A stretch of 64,000 bases of DNA from Toxoplasma gondii ME49. Its lineage: Eukaryota; Apicomplexa; Conoidasida; Eucoccidiorida; Sarcocystidae. Shown here piece by piece: positions 57,666 through 64,000 of this stretch. The stretch lies in assembly GCF_000006565.2 (NCBI RefSeq), contig NC_031474.1, positions 3,817,662 through 3,881,661 of the forward strand. Direction: 5' to 3'. A program made the translations under genes and the position numbers. Below the pieces are notes generated by a model. The model ran no database searches. It saw nothing but the letters and a program-made list of their open reading frames with translations, and was not told the DNA's origin. Within the stretch, counting starts at the first letter, position 1. The number at the start of each line of letters is the position of its first letter.

Positions 57666-59139
57666 TCACTTCTTTTGAAGGTAAGCGAGGTCATCCAGAG
57701 CTTTGGTGACCATTGACATTGCAGGACTCGTGTCGCTGGTTTTCATGAGGAGGTCGGCAATTGCTTTTACACCACCTCTTATTTCCTGAACCTGGGCTGC
57801 AGGATCCCCTTGTGCACGCTCCATGCCAGCAAGGCTAGAGTGCATGGCGTCAGAGCCTTGCTGGGTTAGAAGCGCCGTAGTCTTGAGAGCTGCTCCAACA
57901 CCCTGTGCCACTTTGTTGGTTTTGTCCCTACGTTGTTGTTTCTCGGCAATGGCCTTCTTCGAAACCTGCCAAGAAGCGAACCCTTCACTCTGTGTGCCAG
58001 GTGGCGTTACGCTGCGCCCCTGCTTTGCTTGTTCGCTATCTACACCAGCCAAAACCGCTGCTCTGCCATCCAGGTGAGGGGTCGTAGAACTAGGACTCCG
58101 AGCCCACCGGCACTCACAAACAGCTTTCAAGTTCTTTGAGCCACGCACATTGATCACATGCCGAAATAGGATGAACTGGGAAGTCTCCATGCGCTGAATA
58201 CCACATTCGTTGTCCTGTGCAAATGAACAGTGATCACATGCAGTGGAGCCCATCCATTACCATGCCATAAGCATACACAGGTGTACTTGTCATCGTGCCC
58301 ACCCCGCACAGTTGCGTATATAGACACATTCGAATCAGTATTTTGTTATATTCCTAGAAACGCATGGGACACAGTCCCCATTTTTTGACATCAAACTACG
58401 AACTGCTGCTCTACTCTTTATGTCGTAACAACGGGGTTTGCCAAACAAATCAGTTGCTGCATTCACTGAAGTGGACATTACCTTACGGGCTGTAGCGAGC
58501 CTCTTTTTACTTCATACATTTCTCGCAGAGGGCCCGTTCCATATTCACTGAAGCGTCGCATGTGAGTCCCCTACGATCCGGTCTTTCGCCGCTGTCGAGT
58601 CCACCACCACGGGTCTAGTATAGGCGATGCGATCCGGCCGCGACAAGCCGTACACTGTTACCTCAAAACTACCATTAGGTACTAACGTATGCAGAGGTGA
58701 ACCCAATTTGCGTCCTTGTACTGTTACTATCACCTTACCTCGTAAGCGGTGGAGGCGCAGACCGCGTTCTGCATGGGAACGAAATGCGCTTGACACGCAC
58801 GATTTTCTGCTGGAGATTCGTTTAGGTACGGAGGCTTCTTCTTCCAGTCTCCGCCGACAGCTTTCTGAGGAATGCAGCAAGTCATGCCGCTGCTCACGCA
58901 CCGAACCCACGGCTGTCCCACTGAACGAAGAAGCATACCGGCACATCCACAGTCAAGGCCCGCTCATTGCCAAGCCATCCATCTGTGCAAGTACCGACAG
59001 CATGGCATTTTGGCAACGATAGGTGAGGATCACCAGTCACTGATGCGGTCCAAGAGCTGCATTCTCTGAATGGAACAACTGTCTGACCCTTGCTTACGTG
59101 AACACTCACAAAGCCTTGAATGCATGTCTGTGTATACAC
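57666..59139 (-). CDS. Unknown gene on the minus strand, partly resolved exons
   Basis: The 3' exon is best supported: 57666..58214, after acceptor TTTGCACAG. It reads DNECGIQRMETSQFILFRHV, then a Lys/Gln-rich helical stretch (SKKAIAEKQQRRDKTNKVA), and ends ALDDLAYLQKK. It joins in phase to an upstream frame ending at a GTAGGG donor after 58575, which reads VIVTVQGRKLGSPLHTLV and SFEVTVYGLSRPDRIAYTR, beta-strand-like. Further upstream a different frame (about 58894-59120) is Cys-containing and also coding-like (VSVHVSKGQTVVPFRECSSW, GDPHLSLPKCHAVGTCTDGW). I could not find junctions linking it to the rest. A GTGAGT inside the 3' exon (KAVC then GTGAGT) may mark another intron. Start, product and relation to the gene further upstream are unknown. 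The given span is the outer limit of coding-like sequence. Confidence 0.4.
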
Positions 59140-59250
59140 ACCAATACAGGAGACAGACTTCTCGGTTGTACTGTCTCACCCTCTTCTCCACCAAAATACC
59201 CCCCCACCCACCGAGAGAACAATGCAATATATCCAAGCACTGATAACCAT

Positions 59251-62229
59251 CTAATATGCTGTCTGCTGAGCAGCCAGATCACCGTAAGCCTTTTGTCGTT
59301 TATTGCGTGGGCGAGCGTCCTTACAGTGCGTGGGCGGCTTCTCCTTTTGTTCTTTCCTCGCTTCATTCCTCTGCTGGCTCCACTCGAGAGCCTCTTCGAA
59401 GGGGAAACTCTTGATCAGTGAGTTGCCGACCCCAATAAATGACGAAGTGCTAGTGAAGAGCTGATCTGCTGACTGAACAATGGCCGGCATTGCCGTCACC
59501 GCACCGGGCAACTGCCGCGACACTCCAGCAGCTGCAGATCCTGCAGCTGCTATGCCTCCCGATCCCACACCTTCTCTTGTCTTGATTCCGGCACCTGCTG
59601 AAACACCTGGAGTAGAAAGAGAAGGGCTGGCTCCTGGGTGAGACAGGGAAGAAGGGCCACGAGGAATAGAGACAGGCGAAGCTCTGGCACCTCCAAGATT
59701 TCCTCCTCGTGACGATACTGTTGTACCAGCTGGACTGTCAAAGGCCGAGGAAGTTGTGGATGAATACACGAGGTTACTCAGTTCAGTACTAAAGGACGAC
59801 GGGTTGACGGAACCCGAGTAGAACCCCGCTGGAGTAGTGGAAGAGATTCCGGGAGATGATCTAGCAACTTCATGGACGTCATGACTTGTGATCGACTGTT
59901 GTGTCCGTTTTGGAAGCTCAGGCAAAACAGTGGTTGTCGATGCCAGCACTGGCGACAACGATCCTGATGTGTCAGAGTGTGCAGGGGACGAAGGTGTGGA
60001 CGTTGTTAATGGTGTGGGAATCTTGGTGCTAGAATGCGGCGATCCAGAAGAAATAGGGGAACCCAGAGTGGAAGACGCAAATGCTGGACTGTGGAGAGAC
60101 GAAGGACCCTGGAAGGAAGATACGGAGTGAATTGACTCCGGATACAATGAAGAGGGGATACTGAAAGACGAGACAGTGCCGGCACCCGCAATGTTGCTGC
60201 CCCAACCAGCTGCTGAACCCGTCCGAGCGTGGACATCGTCCAGGAGAGATAAGCCTGGAGCTGTCTGTGTCAAACTGGGTAGTCTGGGACTGGTTGACGC
60301 CGCAAACGCTTGATCCCGTGCTGTCGCAACACTCAGCCGAGATATCGTACCTTCCCCCCCCACTAATGGTTTCACGCCAATACCAGATGTTGGCGACACG
60401 TCTCCTGAGGCTGAGTAAATAGATCTATGCATCCCCGGACCATGATTTCTGGGAGGGAGAGTGTTTCCATACACTGGAAGAGAGTGTTGTGTCTCCGTTG
60501 GTTGCCAGGCTGGGGGAGTGCTTCCGTTTTGACTCAGGCTATGTACGCCAGTGCTGCCTGTCGTGTAGCTATTCTGAGGGGAAACCCGGGCAATAGCCAC
60601 CTCTGAGGCTACTGGCAGTGTGTCGGGAAACGGGCGAGCCCCAACGGACCCGAAAGCCACAGAGAGGGGAGTCGTTGGTGGCGCCACCGAGTCGGCATTT
60701 GCCAGCGCCGGGGTATGAGGGGGGGCACTTGACGGTGTCGAACCAACCGAGTGAGAAGCAGGAATGGGAAGGCCTGGATCTGCTTCGAAAATGCGAGGAA
60801 CCATGGTACTTGGAACTACCGACGTGAAGACGGGAGGAGCGGTGGTGCGCTCGAGAAAAGCCCCAGAGGAAGGTGGCAGAACTTGATTCCCAGCATTGGG
60901 GGCGAACCAAGTATCAGGTGCCATTCCAGCTGAGGAAGCGCGCAATGCTGGCATCGACGTCGATGACGCAATATTCGAAATGACACCCTCTTCAACTTTC
61001 AGAGGCATGGACGGAGAAAGATGCGGATGCACGCCGTTGCCAACGCCTAGAGCCGTGGAGGGGTCTAGAGGAGGAACAGCGGGCGAGTCGGGTTGTGGAG
61101 CAGACGGTCCACGAACAGACAGCAAACCAAGGCCACCTCCCCCGAGGCCTCCAAGCCATGGGAAGCTGATTGGAATGGGAAGAGGAAGAGGGACAGGATA
61201 CGTGCGACGTGGCTGTGGATCTTCCTCTTCTGTGTTAATATCATCTTCCTCTTCTTCATCTTCATCATTCTCTTCTTCGTCATCATCTGGATTCCCTAGC
61301 CCTTCTTCTTCGCTCGGAGACTCCTTCTCTCCTGTCTGTGTTGTCTGAAGCTGAGAAGCGGCATCAGGCCATTGCGACACAGATGCCTCTTCCATGAGCG
61401 TGGGAGCGAGGTCTGCCCCAGGCGTAATGCCTTCCGCAGCTTCTTGTTCCATGAACAGGTCAAACATGGTAGGACTTTGTGTCAGAGTCAGATCAATTAT
61501 TTTCTTTGTTGCACTATTTGTCGATGTTGCTTTCGGCCTGTTGACATCGCTTCCATTCTCACCGGAACTGGGACGATTGCTGCTCGAGCCACTATTCATT
61601 GGGCGACGGCTTTGTATCCCAGGATTTCGTATCATATCGGATAGGTTGTCAGGGATTGTGATGATATCAACTCCAGAAATACTAGATTCCAACGTTGCAT
61701 ACGTCTCTCTCGTGCCTGTGGCTGCTGGAGTAACGGAGGTCAGCGGTGCCGGCGCGCCACTCGAACCTGATGGACGTGGAACAGCAGTTTGAGAACTTTC
61801 TGGTTTTCGAGGGTCACTCAGGATAGCCACCGGATCAGCTCTGTCAGCCGCGTCGAGACTAGACGCAGACAGGCCGGTACCAGGCTCCCCTTGGGTTTCT
61901 ACCATTTGCCCCGCCTTTGAGGACTGGCTCTGTGCTGGTAGTGGTTCCTCAACGGCAGATTCAGGAGAACGGCTACGAGACGTATACAGGAAATCATGGT
62001 CAGCCGAAGGATCGACAGATTCTGGAATCTGTAATGCCTGCAACTCCGTTGACGCCATCCGCTCTTTGGCTGGGGAGACTGTGACCATCCGGTTACTGTC
62101 AGAGTTCACTTGAGGCAGTATATGAACCACTTCGGAATCGTATGCGGGGTTCGTTGCTGGCAAGCTGGTATGGTGAGCAGGTAAACGGTTCGATAACGAT
62201 GTATCAAAAGGGACCTGGGAATGAAGCAT
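59251..62229 (-). CDS. Large Ser/Pro/Thr-rich low-complexity protein, possibly the 3' part of the gene entering from the right edge
   Basis: Open frame of 992 residues from an ATG at 62229. Composition is Ser/Pro/Thr/Gly/Ala-rich throughout and apparently disordered. There is an acidic block (NPDDDEEENDEDEEEEDD) around one third of the way in, followed by a Pro/Leu/Gly hydrophobic patch (YPVPLPLPIPISFPWLGGLG, GGGLGLLSV). The C-terminus is charged and basic (EWSQQRNEARKEQKEKPP, RNKRQKAYG). A GTAAGG donor near 59320, inside the codons for THCKD, may mean the true end is spliced to a downstream exon. No signal peptide follows the ATG, and the frame is open upstream of it to an acceptor-like CCTGCAG at 62283-62277 or so. 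This suggests an internal exon of a longer gene, not a true start. Not recognised. Confidence 0.5.
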   Translation of the reverse strand: MLHSQVPFDTSLSNRLPAHHTSLPATNPAYDSEVVHILPQVNSDSNRMVTVSPAKERMASTELQALQIPESVDPSADHDFLYTSRSRSPESAVEEPLPAQSQSSKAGQMVETQGEPGTGLSASSLDAADRADPVAILSDPRKPESSQTAVPRPSGSSGAPAPLTSVTPAATGTRETYATLESSISGVDIITIPDNLSDMIRNPGIQSRRPMNSGSSSNRPSSGENGSDVNRPKATSTNSATKKIIDLTLTQSPTMFDLFMEQEAAEGITPGADLAPTLMEEASVSQWPDAASQLQTTQTGEKESPSEEEGLGNPDDDEEENDEDEEEEDDINTEEEDPQPRRTYPVPLPLPIPISFPWLGGLGGGGLGLLSVRGPSAPQPDSPAVPPLDPSTALGVGNGVHPHLSPSMPLKVEEGVISNIASSTSMPALRASSAGMAPDTWFAPNAGNQVLPPSSGAFLERTTAPPVFTSVVPSTMVPRIFEADPGLPIPASHSVGSTPSSAPPHTPALANADSVAPPTTPLSVAFGSVGARPFPDTLPVASEVAIARVSPQNSYTTGSTGVHSLSQNGSTPPAWQPTETQHSLPVYGNTLPPRNHGPGMHRSIYSASGDVSPTSGIGVKPLVGGEGTISRLSVATARDQAFAASTSPRLPSLTQTAPGLSLLDDVHARTGSAAGWGSNIAGAGTVSSFSIPSSLYPESIHSVSSFQGPSSLHSPAFASSTLGSPISSGSPHSSTKIPTPLTTSTPSSPAHSDTSGSLSPVLASTTTVLPELPKRTQQSITSHDVHEVARSSPGISSTTPAGFYSGSVNPSSFSTELSNLVYSSTTSSAFDSPAGTTVSSRGGNLGGARASPVSIPRGPSSLSHPGASPSLSTPGVSAGAGIKTREGVGSGGIAAAGSAAAGVSRQLPGAVTAMPAIVQSADQLFTSTSSFIGVGNSLIKSFPFEEALEWSQQRNEARKEQKEKPPTHCKDARPRNKRQKAYGDLAAQQTAY

Positions 62230-62322
62230 AGCGGAATGGGTATAGGAGGAAATGCCATAGTTATCAGAACGCTCATTCTGCAGGACAGCTGTGCGTTTTA
62301 TGTGAACTGAGTCTCTTTCTGA

Positions 62323-64000
62323 CTAGTGCACGTCATTCAGCATCATCTGCGATTTCGGCAAATGCATGAAATGAAGTACGAGAGGGGATGGTGGGTCAAC
62401 CACCGTATCTCCGGCTTCGTCAGAGACCTCTTTCGCTGTCTCAGAAGCTAAGGGCGTAGGCAAGCTGAGGGTGGACACGGGAAGACTTTCAAAGTCAACA
62501 AGGTCAGGCAACATGTGCGATAGCGGCTGTGTTGACAGAAAAGTTTTTCGCCGACCGCTTTCGAAATGTACATTTTCTAAGTGTACTGCAGTTACCTGAG
62601 CCGCTGCGGTCTGGGCTAGTTTTTTGTCCTGTTTTGATGATGCACTTTCAGGCGCCACAGTGAAGCGGTCCCGCAGCCCCGGTGAAGAAAATGCCAAAGA
62701 GGCGATTTCCTTCTTATTCACCGAAGTTCTAGTCGAGTCGCGCACCTCTGCTGCCACCGGCAGCCATTCAGAACTCCTTTTACCATCCCGTGCAGCAGAA
62801 ACAGCCACAAGTTCCTGAACCACGTCCGACAAATCGTCTTCAGAGGACCTCTGCGCTTCACCCGCGTTTCGGCGCTTCACCTGTAGTGCTTTTCCAGGAT
62901 TTGTTCCAACCATCAATTCACCGGTTGTCAACTCAGTTTTGTTCCTTGACATCTCCGGTTCCAGCTGTTCAGTTTTGTCTTCTCCTCTTTGGGTTCCACG
63001 TTTCCCGTTCACTTGGTGCCTTTCTTCTACAACGTCGCAGTCGACTTCTGTTCTACCAGTATCTCGTGTTTGCTGCTGAACATCCTGTTCCGAATGAATC
63101 TCTTCAAACATTTTCGCTACTCTGCTACCTTCTTTCTTATGGTCTGCATTACTATCTGTCCTGTTGGTCTCAGTTTCGACAAGAAGAGCATCCAGCCTTC
63201 CATCTTCAAGCCCAGGATCTTTCAGGTAGTCGTTGAGTCTATCTGCCTCGCTATTGCCTTCTTCATCGAGTTCAGCGGTGCTTTTCTCGTTTCTGTGGTT
63301 TCTCGTTTGTTCTTCATTCTGGTCGTGTGCCCCTCGTTCTTTCATCCGCTCGGAAGATCCTTCTTGCTCTGTTAGTTCCTGCAATTTGCCTTCGAGTTCA
63401 GCTTCCGATGCTGCTTTCGTTCCCACGTGAATTTTCCTGTCTCCATTGAGAGGCGACGTGTGCCCCGTTTCTGCGCCATCGCCTCGTACTCTAGTCCGTG
63501 ACTGGCCTGCGGGGGGCTTTTGGGCGATTCCCTTCGCTACTCGCTCACCCGGGTCGTTTTCAGCTTTCTGTGCCGATTCTTTTCGTCCCTGTGCGCCTTC
63601 TTCCGTTTGCACTTCGTCCCGCGACGCTTCCTCCAGAGTTCGATGTTCTACCGGTATGAACTCGGTTTCTCCCTGTGTGCCACTTTTCTCTGGATCCAAT
63701 GCTCTTACGCCCATACTGTCACCTGTCTCACCATCCTCATGGCTATCCTCTTTCTCATAATTAGTTCCATCGGAATCGACATCTACGAACAAAGGTTCCA
63801 ATTTCATCTGCGGCAGCGAATCGACATCTTCTGTATCTGACTTCGCCTGCTCGTCTGTTCTACTTGGCAACGTAGACACTCCATCGTCTTCATGAAGCGT
63901 TTCAACCACACTGCCGTGAACCAACTGACCTTCTGACGGGTACCCACGTCCTGGTCTTCGCTGATCACTGCTTTGTTGCTCTGTATCATCTTTGGAGCTG
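62323..64000 (-). CDS. Glu/Lys/Asp-rich low-complexity protein, 5' end beyond the right edge
   Basis: The minus-strand frame is open from the right edge to a stop at 62323, at least 558 residues, with no start codon inside the window that must be used. It is rich in Glu, Asp, Lys, Thr and Arg (RVAKGIAQKPPAGQSRTRV, SAELDEEGNSEADRLNDY) and looks like an extended charged or disordered protein. It becomes more hydrophobic at its end (LVLHFMHLPKSQMML). The stop is only 93 bases before the ATG of the next long frame on the same strand. Two in-phase ways of splicing into that frame are visible: a GTAACT donor near 62596 or a GTGCAC donor near 62331, both to the acceptor CTGCAG before AATGAG. One gene of more than 1450 residues is therefore likely. 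Not recognised. Confidence 0.5.
   Translation of the reverse strand, partial: SSKDDTEQQSSDQRRPGRGYPSEGQLVHGSVVETLHEDDGVSTLPSRTDEQAKSDTEDVDSLPQMKLEPLFVDVDSDGTNYEKEDSHEDGETGDSMGVRALDPEKSGTQGETEFIPVEHRTLEEASRDEVQTEEGAQGRKESAQKAENDPGERVAKGIAQKPPAGQSRTRVRGDGAETGHTSPLNGDRKIHVGTKAASEAELEGKLQELTEQEGSSERMKERGAHDQNEEQTRNHRNEKSTAELDEEGNSEADRLNDYLKDPGLEDGRLDALLVETETNRTDSNADHKKEGSRVAKMFEEIHSEQDVQQQTRDTGRTEVDCDVVEERHQVNGKRGTQRGEDKTEQLEPEMSRNKTELTTGELMVGTNPGKALQVKRRNAGEAQRSSEDDLSDVVQELVAVSAARDGKRSSEWLPVAAEVRDSTRTSVNKKEIASLAFSSPGLRDRFTVAPESASSKQDKKLAQTAAAQVTAVHLENVHFESGRRKTFLSTQPLSHMLPDLVDFESLPVSTLSLPTPLASETAKEVSDEAGDTVVDPPSPLVLHFMHLPKSQMMLNDVH

Overview
The window looks like nuclear DNA of a coccidian apicomplexan, most likely Toxoplasma gondii or a close relative. 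The evidence is: intron-rich genes with GTAAG/GTGAG donors and pyrimidine-rich acceptors; many (TA)n microsatellites confined to introns and intergenic DNA; repeated TGCATGC boxes; long purine or pyrimidine runs in non-coding DNA; serine-, proline- and glutamine-rich extensions on conserved proteins; and a candidate secreted protein with an RRL (TEXEL-like) motif. There is no rRNA, CRISPR or bacterial-style operon. All exon boundaries below were deduced by hand from splice signals, reading phase and remembered family features, not from transcripts or searches.

Layout. 1-1781 (+): 3' end of a gene cut by the left edge. 3760-4575 (+): tentative small secreted-protein gene. 5099-5545 (+): Tctex1-type dynein light chain. 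8859-10181 (+): 440-residue orphan protein. 12814-15281 (-): N-terminal protein methyltransferase of the NTMT1/METTL11A family, four exons. 17011-20993 (+): RRP9/U3-55K WD40 protein, six exons. 23264-26677 (-): SEC13 with a long Pro/Gln-rich tail, four exons. 29301-31805 (-): BT1-family folate/biopterin-type transporter, single exon. 36498-44740 (+): eIF3 subunit a, eleven exons. 47430-50192 (+): membrane protein with an N-terminal TM2 domain and a C-terminal J domain (DNAJC22/wurst-like). 51733-53499 (-): secreted, glutamine-rich, TEXEL-like protein. 55653-57056 (+): tentative three-exon orphan gene. 57666-59139 (-): partly resolved exons of an unknown gene. 59251-64000 (-): two long low-complexity reading frames, the upstream one running off the right edge.

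The recognisable genes are housekeeping functions: pre-rRNA processing (RRP9), translation initiation (eIF3a), N-terminal methylation of proteins that in other eukaryotes include ribosomal proteins (NTMT1), ER export and nuclear pore (SEC13), dynein transport and pterin uptake. NTMT1 and RRP9 are divergent and share a 1.7 kb upstream region holding three GCATGC cores within 16 bases. The rightmost 12 kb is different in character: lineage-specific, low-complexity, probably secreted or exported proteins with less clear gene structures. This is where new biology is most likely.
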